From Spiroplasma culicicola AES-1 (GTDB lineage Bacteria; Bacillota_I; Bacilli_A; Mycoplasmatales; Mycoplasmataceae), in contig NZ_CP006681.1 in the NCBI RefSeq assembly GCF_000565175.1, forward strand, positions 248,001-312,000: 64,000 bases of DNA. Reading direction: 5' to 3'. Position numbers and translations under genes: made by a program. Below are positions 26,622-37,207 of the stretch, piece after piece (position 1 is the first letter of the stretch; every line of letters begins with the position of its first letter). Under the pieces are notes generated by a model. The model ran no database searches, was not told where the DNA came from, and saw only the letters and a list, made by a program, of their open reading frames with translations.

Positions 26622-26642
26622 ATTTGGGAAAATATTCCAAAT
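26622..26642. promoter_or_regulatory. Operator-like palindrome before the beta-glucoside PTS operon
   Basis: Near-symmetric 21-base site with half sites ATTTGG and CCAAAT around a GAA..TTC core, about 73 bases before the IIB start and in the region expected to hold the operon promoter. Repressor unknown. Confidence 0.4.
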
Positions 26643-26714
26643 TATTATAACTTTTTTAGAAATATTATTTACTAATTTTAAGAAAAATTGTATATTTATA
26701 GTAGAAAGGAGAAA

Positions 26715-27032
26715 ATGATGTTAAAAATTTTATTATGTTGTTCGGCTGGTATGTCTACAAGTTTATTAGTATCTAAAATGCAATCAGAAGCACGTAAAAT
26801 GAATTTTGAATGTGAAATTGAAGCAATGAGTGTTACTGAAGGAAAACAATTAATCAATAACTGAGATGTTGTTATGGTGGGTCCCCAAGTGACTTATGCA
26901 TTAGATGAATTTAAAAAGATTACTGCTAAACCTGTTGAAGCAATACCTCCGCAAATTTATGCTACCGCAAAAGGTAAGGAGGCTCTTGAAATGGCTAAAC
27001 GTATGGCCGAGGGAGCCAATATTAAGTATTAA
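26715..27032 (+). CDS. PTS cellobiose/lactose-type IIB component
   Basis: Cytoplasmic phosphotransferase subunit that takes phosphate from IIA and passes it to the incoming beta-glucoside in IIC. The N-terminal loop LLCCSAGMSTSLLV carries the phosphorylated Cys (Cys9 by position relative to GMSTS; Cys8 is adjacent). VVMVGPQVTYALDEFKK is the other conserved stretch. 105 residues, normal length. RBS AAAGGAG at 26705. Starts an operon with IIC and two phospho-glucosidases. Confidence 0.9.
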
Positions 27033-27048
27033 TTAATAACAAATTTAA

Positions 27049-27054
27049 TATAAT
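27049..27054 (+). promoter_or_regulatory. Possible internal -10 TATAAT between IIB and IIC
   Basis: Consensus hexamer 38 bases before the IIC start in the 59-base IIB-IIC gap. Confidence 0.35.
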
Positions 27055-27091
27055 CTAAAATCTTGAGTAATGAAAGAAAGGTTATTTATCT

Positions 27092-29479
27092 ATGGAAATG
27101 GGAAAGAAAGAAAGTAAGGTCAAACGTTGGTTTAGTACCAAATTTGTCCCAGCCATTACCAAGTTAGGTTCACAACGACATCTTGCATCATTAAGAGATG
27201 CGTTTGGGACTTTAATTCCCTTAACAATTGCTGGATCATTAGGATTGATTATGAATGGAATTGTTTTTGGGGGAGCTGGTAGTGGTTATGTTTCACTTTT
27301 AGGGTTAATCGTTAAAATGGTTCACCCTGATATGGCGTGAGAAGAAATATCAGCATATTTGTGAGAAGATAATGGTTTTAACAAGGCTATGTTAGTTGGA
27401 ACTAATTTATTTGCACAATTAAATACAATAACAATTGGAATGACTTCATTGTGATTTGCATTCACATTTGGTTACTTCTTATCATTAACTAGAAATTGTA
27501 AAAATCCAGTTATTGCTGGTTTCGCATCATTAATTGGTTTCTTAGCAACTACAATGGGAAACATTGGTTTCTTCCAAGGAGCTGAGGGATTAATTTCAGC
27601 ACTAATCTTTGGTATCATCAGCACAGAAATGTTTTTGTGATTATCAAATGTTAGAGCTCTATACATCAAACTTCCTGACGGAGTTCCACCAAGTGTAAGT
27701 AAATCATTTGCAGTATTCTTACCGTTTATGATTACAGTTGGAACTATCGCTTTATCAAATATAGTGTTTGTTTTACCAAACGTTTTAGGAGCAGACTTAG
27801 CTGTTACTAAATCTGCATTTACAAGTTTTTCAGGGTCAGAAACTGATTGACAAATATACTTTAGTCAAAATGTTATTGAAAGATTAGGTCCAATTTATGG
27901 AGTAGATAATGAACTAGTTTTACAATTACAAGACATTTGATCTGGAGATGGTAGTGCAGAATCAAAATTAAATGCAATTAAAACTTTATATGAAAATTCT
28001 TCAACAGAAGATCAAGGAATAATTGGAGCTATGATTTCATTAATGAATGGAACAATTAGTGACAAGGGAGAATGAGCCTTTGCAGTTGATAAAGCTACAA
28101 TTAATAACTTATATGGAGATGCATCATTACAATTTATTGATGCAAATGGTACTTTAGTACTGTTGTCAAAATATATTCAAACTTCAATTTCAGGAGCAGC
28201 ATTTGGTTGATCTGCTGCTATATATCAATTTTTTGTAAGCTCATTACTTGTTTTTGCAACAGGTAGTGGAGGATTGGGATTAGCATTAGCATATGCATTC
28301 TTTATCTCATTCCTATGATTCTTTGGAGTTCACGGTTCAAACGTTGTAAACGGAGCCTTTTCTCCAATTTGATCAATGATTGGAACAATTAACTTAACAC
28401 TAATTACAAGTTTAGGTTACCAAGCTGCAGCTGCCTCAGGAGAAATGGGAGTATTCTCAGGACAATTCTTTGATACTTTCATGAACTTAGGAGGAAGTGG
28501 AGCTACATTAAGTTTAATTATTGGAACATTTGTATTCTCAAAACGTCAAGATATGAGAAAAATTGCAACTTATGCTGCACCAAGTGGAATCTTCCAAATT
28601 AACGAACCAGTTTTATTTGGATATCCAATTGTTTTAAATGCAGTGTATGCAACACCATTTATCTTAGCACCAATGGTAAACGTTTTTGTGGGATGATTAT
28701 TCTCACCAGATGTAATGAATATTGTAGGTTATGCACAAATTGGTGTGCCATGAACTACACCATACTTACTAGCTAGTGTGATAGTTTACTTATCACCAAA
28801 AGCATTAATTCCAGCATTACTTGTTACAGGAGTTTCATTTGCGATCTATATGCCTTTCATTTGACTGGACAACATGAGTTACTTCAGAAAATTGAAAGCA
28901 AATTTCCCAGAGCAATATGCTCTTGAAATGAAATACTATTCAGATCCAAGATTTAAATTCCAAACAATTACTGGAAATAAACATGAAAGATTAGTTGATA
29001 AAGCAGAAGTTATTATCAACAATGCACACAGTCAAAATAGATTCTGAGAACAAAAAATGACTGATAAAGCAAAATTAGAAGCAAGAAAAGCCAAAAATGT
29101 GGCACTTGCAGAAATTAGAAATGAATATGCAGTATTAGAAGCTGATTTATTCAAAGAAATTCGTGTAGAAACTGAAAAAGTTTATGACAGAAAATGAGAT
29201 TATGTAAACAGTATTACAGCAATCAAAGATAAAGCAAAATTAGACATTAAAGCTGCAAAAGACAGTGGAAGAATGGATGAAGTTGTTCAAATTAAGCAAA
29301 CTGCAAAAGAAAATATCATGGCCAAAAAAGCTGATTGAAAAGCAAGTGCAGATACAAACAGAGCGTATGTTCAAGATATGAAAAAACAAGTTGCACAAGT
29401 AAAATTAGAAGCAAAACAACAATTAGCTCAAGCTAAAGTTTCTACAAAAGAAAAATTAAATGCTGCAAAAGCAAAATAG
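27092..29479 (+). CDS. PTS cellobiose-type IIC permease with C-terminal coiled-coil extension, 795 aa
   Basis: Membrane channel of a lactose/cellobiose-family PTS. FVPAITKLGSQRHLASLRDAF is the usual N-terminus; FGVHGSNVVNGAFSPIW and the FQINEPVLFGYPIVLNA motif are the sugar-binding signatures of this IIC family. About ten membrane segments end near residue 590. The remaining 200 or so residues are a Lys/Ala/Glu-rich heptad-like helix (KLEARKAKNVALAEIRNEY onward), which normal IIC proteins of 430-450 residues lack. There is also a long hydrophilic insert at about 235-365. A strong hairpin follows the stop codon although the operon continues. Confidence 0.9.
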
Positions 29480-29490
29480 TTTAAACAATT

Positions 29491-29525
29491 ATTGCTCACA
29501 CACTCAGGTGTGTGAGCAATTTTTA
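29491..29525 (+). terminator. Strong hairpin with T run inside the PTS operon
   Basis: Perfect 12-bp stem TTGCTCACACAC/GTGTGTGAGCAA with a four-base loop and TTTTT, 22 bases before the next start codon; likely lowers transcription of downstream genes or stabilises the IIB-IIC mRNA. Confidence 0.8.
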
Positions 29526-29547
29526 TTAAAAAGGGGACACAAAATAT

Positions 29548-29754
29548 ATGGGAAAAAAAATAGATATCGTTCAAGGTGGATATGGGGGATGAGCTGCAAG
29601 AGTAGGAGGAACTGTTGCTTCAATGGTACCTAACTTAGAAACTGCAAAAGCTCGTGCCATTAACTTAGCTATTTCTGAAAATGAAACTAGTGTTGAAGTG
29701 TTTGATAAAAATGGAAATTTAATTGAAACTTTAGAAGTCAAAAAAGAAGGTTAG
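29548..29754 (+). CDS. DUF2188-like small protein, 68 aa
   Basis: Small beta-rich protein resembling DUF2188: a GGWAARVGGTVASMVPNLET start, a helix with ARAINLAISENE, and the VEVFDKNGNLIETLEV end, the pattern of that family in which a kinked sheet closes with a H/DxxG turn. Function of the family is unknown. RBS AAGGGGA at 29531. It lies between the IIC hairpin and the first GH1 gene, spaced by 4 bases from the latter. Confidence 0.6.
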
Positions 29755-29758
29755 CTAA

Positions 29759-31246
29759 ATGAAAGATAATAAATTTTTATTTAGTGCTTCAACTTGTGCA
29801 TTTCAGATTGAAGGTGCAAGAAATCTTGGGGGAAGAACTGATTCAATTTGAGATGAATTTACTAAAAGGAATTTTACAATTCCCCCAGTTGGAGTTGCTA
29901 AACGTGAAATCAATAGTATTGAAGTAGCAGCAGACTTTTATCATAAATATAAAACTGATGTTAGAATCATGAAAAAATTAGGATTAAATGCTTTTGTTTA
30001 TAATATGGATTGAACAAGAATTTTCCCTTGAGACAGTACAACAATTAATCCTGAAGGAATTAAATTTTATATTGATTTATTTGAACAATTAACTAATGCT
30101 GGAATTAAACCAATTCCAATTCTTTATCATTGAGATACTCCAATGTGAGCACAACTACAAGGTGGTTTTGAAAATAGAGATATTGTTGAGTGATTTAGAA
30201 CTTATGCAAAAACTTGTTTTAAGTATTTGGGAAAATATACAGATACATGATTTGTAAATGATGAAAATTCAACATTTACTCAATCAGCTTATTTATCAGA
30301 TTATTTACCCCCAGCAAGAAATGATAAAACTGCATTTGTAAAAGCTTTACATAATTTAAATTTAACAGCAGCTGTTGCTAAAGAAGAATTTGAACTTGCA
30401 AAAGTTGCACAGTATTTAAATAAAGATGCAATTTTGGGAATTGATCATGATTGAAATCCAGCAATTGACTATGAAGGCGATCAAAACAGTGTTGCTGTTA
30501 AACAATATAATGAATGATGAATGAAACTCTTTTTAGATCCAAATTTAAAAGGGCAATATCCACAATGTTTTTATGATTATATTGCAGAACATAAAATTAA
30601 GTTTGAAATTCCAGTGCAAGATCTTGAATATTTGAAAAAACATAAACTTGATTTTATTGGGTGAAATTATTATCGCCCAATTTATGTATCAAAAAATGAA
30701 CATCAAGATAACAAACAAAAATTTATTGCTCCACCAAGTGAATCTCATCTAAAAGAATTAACATTTGTTTATCCAAAAGATTGTGATTATACAAAATGAA
30801 ATTGATTAATTGATGAATCACGTTTAGTAAGCGGTGCTATTGAATTGAGTCAACGTTATGGAAAAGATATTCCCATTATGATTATTGAAAATGGAATGGG
30901 TGATTTTGATGATAAGAGTCAATCTATGATAAAAGATTATGACAGAATTGATTATTTAAAGAGACATATTCGTGAAGTTTTAAAAGCTCGTGAATTTGTT
31001 AATATGATTGGATATTCATTATGAACTTATTGTGATATATATTCACCAAGTGGAGGTTATCGAAAAGACTATGGTTTAGTAAGTGTTAATTTTAATTCAC
31101 CATTAAGAACACGAAAACCAAAATTAAGTTATGTTTGATATCAAAATGTAATTAAAAATGAAGGAAAGGAATTAGAATTTGATAAAAAATATCTAGAAAA
31201 TGAATATCAAAAGATATTAGATGAATGAGATATTTTTTATCAATAA
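29759..31246 (+). CDS. GH1 6-phospho-beta-glucosidase-like enzyme, divergent acid/base motif
   Basis: Glycoside hydrolase family 1, expected to split phosphorylated beta-glucosides delivered by the PTS. FLFSASTCAFQIEGA, NAFVYNMDWTRIFPW, LYHWDTPMWAQL and the nucleophile motif IIENGMGDFD (Glu377) are clear. The acid/base motif, usually TFNEP, reads FVNDENS: Glu169 is kept, but the Asn before it is Asp and the Pro after it is Asn. 495 residues, slightly longer than usual. ATG follows the DUF2188-like stop by four bases. Confidence 0.88.
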
Positions 31247-31254
31247 AGTAAATT

Positions 31255-32355
31255 ATGAAAAGAAATATAGGTATATCAATTTATCCAGAACAATCAAGTT
31301 TTGAAAAAGATAAAGCATATTTAGATTTAGCCAAAAATTTTGGTTTTAAAATTTTATTTACCAGTATATTACATTTTGGCAATGATCCAGAGTTTCATCA
31401 TAAATGTGAAAAGGTGTTTAAAACTATTGGTTATGCCAAAGCATTAGGTTTTTATGTTGTTTTAGATGTTGAAGAAAATTCAATGAAAAAAGCTGGAATA
31501 GAAAATGATTTATTAAAATGTAAAGAAATTGGAGTTGATTGTATTCGTCTTGATACACCACTTCGTGCATCAGAAATTGCAATGTTTACTTTTAATAAAG
31601 CAGAAATCGATATTCAATTAAATATGTCTAATAATGATCATTTAATTACAAATATTATGGATTACAAACCAATTGCTGCACGTTTAAATGGATGTCACAA
31701 TTTTTATCCATTAAAAAATACAGCCTTGCCTTTACAGTTTTTTAGAGAATGTAATCAAAAATATTTAGCACATCGTTTAGAAACTTCAGCCTTTGTTGGC
31801 AGTCATATTGGTGAAATGACAACAGCAATTGGGTGAAAAGAATTGCCAACAATTGAAATTCAAAGAGATTTATCAATTAAAGCACAAGCCAAAATTCTCT
31901 TTTACAGTCAAGAAATTGATAATGTTTTAATTGGAAATGCATATGCTAGTGAAGCTGAAATGATGGAACTTGCAAAAGTTAATCGCTATGTTTTAACTTT
32001 TAATATAAAAAAAGAAAATTTTGTTACAGATGATGAGAGTGACATTATTTTAAGTACAAGTCATTATCGTCGTGGAGATATTACTGAAATGTTTATTAGA
32101 TCAACAATGCCAAGAATTTATTTTAAAGATCGCGATATACAACCAAATAATAAGAAAAATAAATTTAATATTGGTGATATTGTTATTATCAATAACAATG
32201 ATGAAAAATACAAAGGGGAATTACATATTATTTTACAAGATGATTTTGAAAATATAGATAATAAATATAATTATGTGGCTTCAATTAAAGCTGAAGAAAA
32301 AATCCTGTTAGATTATTTACAAGCAAATTCCCAATTTAGATTCGAGTTTGATTAA
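31255..32355 (+). CDS. MupG/DUF871-family glycosidase, first copy
   Basis: N-terminal TIM-barrel domain (about 1-235) and C-terminal cyclophilin-like domain (about 240-366) of the DUF871 family. In Staphylococcus the family member MupG hydrolyses MurNAc 6-phosphate-GlcNAc. Motifs: GISIYPEQSSFEKDKAYLDL, VVLDVEENSM, IDIQLNMSNND, GCHNFYPLKNTALPL and AFVGSHIGEMTTAIG. 366 residues. No good ribosome site is seen; it starts 9 bases after the GH1 stop, so translation is probably coupled. In a wall-less organism the substrate is open: scavenged muropeptide sugars or another phospho-glycoside. Confidence 0.86.
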
Positions 32356-32356
32356 T

Positions 32357-33739
32357 ATGAGTAAAATAGAAAAACAATTTTTAATAGGGGCTTCTTTATC
32401 GGGTCCTCAAACTGAGGGTTCAATTGCTAAAAAAATTGATAGTGTAATGGATTATTGGTATAAAAATTATCAAGATGATTTTTATAATCATATTGGTCCT
32501 GAAATTACATCAAATTTTTATGTTAATTATAAAGAAGCTTTAAAAAATTTAGATAAATTAGGTTTAGAAATGTATCGTACATCAATTCAATGATCACGTA
32601 TTTTTAGTGATGATAATTTAAGCCAAATTAATAATGAAGGAATTGAATTTTATAAAGCATATTTTAAAGAAATTAAAAAATACAATGTGAGATTAGTTGT
32701 TAATTTATTTCATTTTGATATGCCTATGTCACTGCAAAAAAAAGATGGTTTTTTTGATAAATTAACAATTAATAAATATGTTGAATATGCCAAAATCTGT
32801 TTTGAAAATTTCAACGATTTAGTTGATGATTGAGCGACTTTTAATGAACCAATGGCAAATGTTGAATGTCAATATTTATACGGTTTTCATTATCCAAAAG
32901 AAAAAAACTTTAAAAAATCAATTCAGATTTTTTACAATATTTTAGTTGCCCATGCAAAAGTTGTCAATTTATTTAATAGAGATTATCGCAAAGATAATCA
33001 AAAAATCACAACAATTCTAGCTTTAAATCCTGCAATTCCAAGAGATAAAAATAATCTTGAGGATGTAAAAGCTGCTCATTATTGTGATTTATTGCGCAAT
33101 TATGCACAATTGGACCCAATAATTAATGGTAATTTTGATCCAGAATTAATTGTTTTCTTAAAAGAAAATAATTTTAAAATTGATTTTAACAAATCAGAGT
33201 TGGATGAAATTGCTTGTGCAAAAATTGATTATATTTCATTGAATTATTATCAACCTTCAAGAGTTAAAGCAAAAGAACAAAAAGTAGAAGTGATAAATGA
33301 TATGCATGATTTATTTGATTTCTGAGATTGACCTGAAAAGCGCATTAATCCTTATCGAGGATGAGAGATTTTTCCTGAAGGTATTTACAAAATCGCCAAT
33401 GTTATAAAAGAACGATATAACAATTTTGCTTGAGTAATTTCTGAAAATGGAATGGGTGTTGAAGATGAAGAACGCTTTAGAAATAAAGAAGGTTTTATTG
33501 ACGATGATTATCGAATTGAATTTATTCAAGAACATTTAGAGTGAATTTATAAAGCAATTGAGGAAGGTTCAAATTGTTTTGGATATAATTTGTGAACTTT
33601 TATAGATAATTGAAGTTGATCAAATGCTTATAAAAATCGCTATGGATTTGTTGAATATAATTTAGAAACCCAAAAATATATTCTTAAAAAATCTGGTTAT
33701 TGAATTAAAGAAGTAATTAAAAAGAAAAGGGGAAAATAA
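32357..33739 (+). CDS. GH1 6-phospho-beta-glucosidase
   Basis: Second GH1 enzyme of the operon, 460 residues, with canonical active site: acid/base in DWATFNEPM (Glu164) and nucleophile in VISENGMG (Glu363); FLIGASLSGPQTEGS is the N-terminal glycone-binding Gln, WSWSNAYKNRYGFVEY the C-terminal one. It and the enzyme at 29759 are only distantly alike, so they may take different phospho-glucosides. Start 32357 lies one base after the stop of the DUF871 gene; the ROK gene overlaps its own stop codon by one base. Confidence 0.92.
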
Positions 33740-34611
33740 TGAAAATAGCAATTGATATTGGTGGTATGTCAACTAAACTTTGCATTGTCAATAATTTAGA
33801 AATTGTAAAAAAAGAGATCATTGCATATGATCAATTAATTTCTGCTCCAGAGTTATATCAACTTATTGAAAAACAAATTGAAAAATTCATAAATCAATTT
33901 GATATTTCATTAATTGGTTTAGCAATTCCTGGGATTATTAATCCTCAAACTGGTGAAGTTGGGGGAATAAGTGCTATTAAGGATCGCCAAAAAGTAAATT
34001 TCAAAGTAATGTTAAAACAAAAATTTAATTTACCAGTTTATGTTGAAAATGATGCCAATTGTGCTGGAATTGCAGAAATGGTAAGTGGAGCTGGTAAGGG
34101 CAGTCAAAATGCTCTATTTATGATTGTTGGAACTGGAATTGGGGGAACAACTTTTATAAATAACAAGATTTATCATGGAAATAATTTTATGGCTGGAGAG
34201 CTTGGATGTATGTTAAACCTAATTAATCAAGAGGGTTTATATCAAAATATGAGTGAAGTTTCGGGAATGTATAGTTTAACAAATAATTTCTTTCTAAAAC
34301 ATAATCAAAAATTAACTGGAAGAGAAATTTATGACAATTATGATAAAGATATTAATTGTAAAGAAGCTGTTAATATTCAAATTCACAATTTGGCAAAAAT
34401 TATTATTAATAGCTCATTTGTTATTGATCCTGATGTTGTTATTATTGGAGGAGCTGTAAGTAGTAATCCATTGTTTATGAAACTCCTTCAAGATGAAGTT
34501 ACAAGATTATATAAATTATCAAATATGGTCTTAAATTTTACAGTTAAAGCATGTCACTTTAATAATGATGCCAATATTATTGGGGCCTCAGTTTTAAATG
34601 AAATGAATTAA
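33739..34611 (+). CDS. ROK-family sugar kinase (beta-glucoside or glucose kinase)
   Basis: ATP-dependent hexose kinase. IAIDIGGMSTKLCIV is the phosphate-binding start; VENDANCAGIAEM and MIVGTGIGGTTFINNKI, then MAGELGCML and IIIGGAVSSNPLF follow the ROK plan. The zinc-binding CxCGxxGC motif found in glucokinases is missing, as in the BglK-type beta-glucoside kinases. 290 residues. In this operon it may phosphorylate the free glucose released by the GH1 enzymes. ATG overlaps the preceding stop (TAATG). Confidence 0.86.
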   Translation: MKIAIDIGGMSTKLCIVNNLEIVKKEIIAYDQLISAPELYQLIEKQIEKFINQFDISLIGLAIPGIINPQTGEVGGISAIKDRQKVNFKVMLKQKFNLPVYVENDANCAGIAEMVSGAGKGSQNALFMIVGTGIGGTTFINNKIYHGNNFMAGELGCMLNLINQEGLYQNMSEVSGMYSLTNNFFLKHNQKLTGREIYDNYDKDINCKEAVNIQIHNLAKIIINSSFVIDPDVVIIGGAVSSNPLFMKLLQDEVTRLYKLSNMVLNFTVKACHFNNDANIIGASVLNEMN

Positions 34612-34639
34612 AAAAAAGCAGCATTTGCTGCTTTTTTTA
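34611..34639. terminator. Bidirectional terminator between ROK kinase and PTS IIA
   Basis: Stem AAAAGCAGCA/TGCTGCTTTT with A run before and T run after, serving both convergent genes. Confidence 0.85.
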
Positions 34640-34957
34640 GCCATGTATTTTTTTATACATTTCAATCATTTCTTGTGCTAAAACCATTAATGTTTGAGTT
34701 GTTAGCATTTGATCTTCTGCATGCATAAATAATACTTTAAAATCGTGTTGAATTCCTTGAGCTTCTTGAACAACAACATCCATATGTGCATTATGTGCAT
34801 TTATCATTTCTTTTTCTGCATCAGCCATTAATTGTTCTGCTTTTGCAAAGTCTTTTTCTTTTGCAGCTCTAATTGCTAGTACTGCATTTGATTTAGCCAT
34901 TCCAGAATGGGTAATAATACCCATTGAAACTTCCTCTCAATTAATTTTGTTACTCAT
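34637..34957 (-). CDS. PTS lactose/cellobiose-type IIA component
   Basis: Trimeric helical IIA protein that receives phosphate from HPr. ITHSGMAKSNAVLAIRAAKE, EKEMINAHNAH and LFMHAEDQMLT with the phosphorylated His (His79) fit the family. The start is 34957, behind GAGGAGGG, and adds SNKINWEEVS to the shorter frame because one TGA is Trp. 106 residues. It faces the operon that holds its probable partners IIB and IIC, and could serve the second PTS locus at 42-45 kb too, which lacks a IIA gene. Confidence 0.92.
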
Positions 34958-35008
34958 AAATAACCCTCCTCATAAATTAATTATAAGATATTTATCTTCA
35001 ATATTTTA

Positions 35009-35030
35009 AAAATAACCAAAATTGGTATTT
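35009..35030. promoter_or_regulatory. Palindrome in the IIA/thrS divergent region
   Basis: Inverted repeat with ACCAA and TTGGT half sites around AA, about 55 bases upstream of the IIA start; it could be an operator for IIA on the minus strand. Confidence 0.35.
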
Positions 35031-35080
35031 AAATAATTAGAGTAATATTTTTTTATTATGATTTTTATAAAGTATTGTTA

Positions 35081-35086
35081 TATAAT
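35081..35086 (+). promoter_or_regulatory. -10 element TATAAT of thrS
   Basis: Consensus hexamer that would start transcription near 35093, leaving a leader of about 125 bases before thrS. Confidence 0.5.
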
Positions 35087-35113
35087 TTTTATGGTAAATA
35101 ACCACTTTTAATC

Positions 35114-35169
35114 TCACTAAATTATTGCTTATTTATAGCGAACGATCAGCAATTACTTAAGTTTAGTGA
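35114..35169 (+). promoter_or_regulatory. Structured 5' leader of thrS
   Basis: Two coaxial stems: TCACTAAA (35114-35121) with TTTAGTGA (35162-35169), and inside it ATTGCT (35124-35129) with AGCAAT (35148-35153), leaving an 18-base loop. No T-box consensus, no T tract behind it. It is placed where an autoregulatory operator of threonyl-tRNA synthetase could sit, as known for thrS in Escherichia coli; homology is not claimed. Confidence 0.5.
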
Positions 35170-35219
35170 CATAACAAAATAAATATCAAACAAAATTTTT
35201 TATAAGAAAGGGCTTAAGA

Positions 35220-37169
35220 ATGAAAGTTACATTGCTAGATGGACAAATTAAAAACTATGACCAACCAATGAAGGTTATAGATATAGCTGGTGATATTGCA
35301 ATCAGTTTAAGAAAAAAATGTGTTGGTGCTGTTGTTAATGGTAAAGAAGTAGTACCAATAAATGCAATAATTAATCGTGATTGTAAATTGGAGTTAGTAA
35401 CAGAAAGACATGAATTGTATAGAGGAGTAATTAACTACACTGCGAAAATAGTTATTTCCTTGGCAATTAAAACATTATTTCCTTTAGGAAGCGTTGCACC
35501 TCAAGTTGATGATATTCTTGGGGATGATTTTTCAGTTTACTTTGACTATCCAACTGGATTAAAACAAGAAGATTTACAAAAAATTGAAAACAGAGCAAAT
35601 GAAATTATTGCTCAAGGTAGTGAATTTGTTTTTGGAGAAAAAACAGTTGATGATTACATTGAAATGTTAAAAAGAATGAATGTTAAGCAAGAATACATTG
35701 ATTCAACAATTGAACAAAGTAATTCAAAATACATTAAATATGCAGTTGCTCAATTAAATGGAATACCATTTTTATCAAGATATGCTCATTTATTGAAAAC
35801 TTCAGACTTATTTAGAATTGAATTAACAGGATTAAATGGTGCATACTGAGAAGGTGACGCATCAAATCCAATGATTTATCGAATTCAAGGAATTACAGAT
35901 GTTAGTGAAGAACGTTTTAATAAATTAAAAGATAAATTAGAAGAAATTAAACAAAGCGATCATAAATACATCGCCAAAAAATTAGAAATTTATCATTTAG
36001 ATCCATTAATTGGTCAAGGATTACCAATTTGACTGCCTAATGGAACAATTGTAAAACAAGAAATTAAAAAATATTTAATGGAAAAAGAATTTGAATATGA
36101 CTTTATTCAAATTGAAACTCCAGTAATTGGAACAAGTGAACTGTACAAAACTTCAGGACACTGAGATCATTATCGTGAAGATATGTTTGCTCCAATGCAG
36201 TTACCAAAAGAAGAAATGGTCTTAAAGCCAATGAGTTGTCCACACCATATTAGTGTTTACAACTACAAACAAAGAAGCTATAAAGACTTGCCATTAAGAT
36301 TTGCAGAACATGCTTTACAACATAGATATGAATCATCTGGAAGTTTAACAGGTTTGGAAAGAGTTAGAGCTATGGAACTAACAGATTCTCACATTTTTGT
36401 GAGACCAGATCAAGTTAAAGAAGAATTTATAAGATGTTTTAATCTAATTCAAGAAGTGCTTGCAACTTTTGATATTAAAGTTGATTATTTATCTTTATCT
36501 TTAAGAGATCCAAAAGATAAAGAAAAATACTTTGATGATGATAAAATGTGAAATCATGCAGAACAAGAACTTGAATCTGTACTAGAAGATTTAAAATTAG
36601 ATTATAAAAAAATGGTTGGTGAAGCTGCATTTTATGGTCCAAAATTAGATATTCAAGCTAAAACAGCTTTAGGACATGAAATTACTGTTTCAACAATTCA
36701 ATTAGATTTCTTGTTACCACAAAAATTTGATTTAGGATATATTGGAAAAAATGGTGAAACTTTAAGACCAATTATGATTCACAGAGGATTAGTTGGAACT
36801 TATGAAAGATTTATTTCGGTTTTACTAGAACAAACAAAAGGAGTACTGCCTTTATGATGTTCACCAAAACAAGTTGAAATTATCCCTGTAAACATTGAAA
36901 CTAATTTAGAATATGCAAATGAAATTAAAGATATGTTAAAAGCATCTTTAATTAGAACTGGAATCGATTTAAAAGATGAAAGATTAAGTTACAAAATTAG
37001 AGAAGCACAAGTTTCAAAAATTCCTTATCTATTAGTTCTTGGTGAAAAAGAACAAGCTGATAGAACTGTAACTTACAGAACATATGGTAGTGAAAAACAA
37101 ATTACTGTAAAAATTGAAGAATTTATTGAATTACTAAATAAAAAAATAAAACAAAAAAGTTATAACTAA
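35220..37169 (+). CDS. thrS: Threonyl-tRNA synthetase
   Basis: Class II synthetase charging tRNA-Thr. N-terminal TGS domain ([16 protein letters not shown]), editing domain, then the catalytic core with [28 protein letters not shown] (written in part), [12 protein letters not shown] with the zinc Cys, [12 protein letters not shown], and motif 3 [19 protein letters not shown]; the anticodon-binding domain ends the protein. 649 residues, full length. RBS AAAGGGC at 35208. It is probably cotranscribed with or separated by a weak hairpin from the channel gene that follows. Confidence 0.96.
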
Positions 37170-37190
37170 TTAAAGTTATAACTTTTAATA
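37155..37190 (+). terminator. Hairpin overlapping the thrS stop
   Basis: Perfect 13-bp stem AAAAGTTATAACT/AGTTATAACTTTT with a six-base loop; the T tail is short, so termination may be partial. Confidence 0.5.
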
Positions 37191-37207
37191 TATATGGAGA
37201 TATTATT

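Noticed and set aside
35093-35219. T-box riboswitch before thrS
   Set aside because: No T-box consensus and no terminator/antiterminator pair could be found, only two stacked stems.
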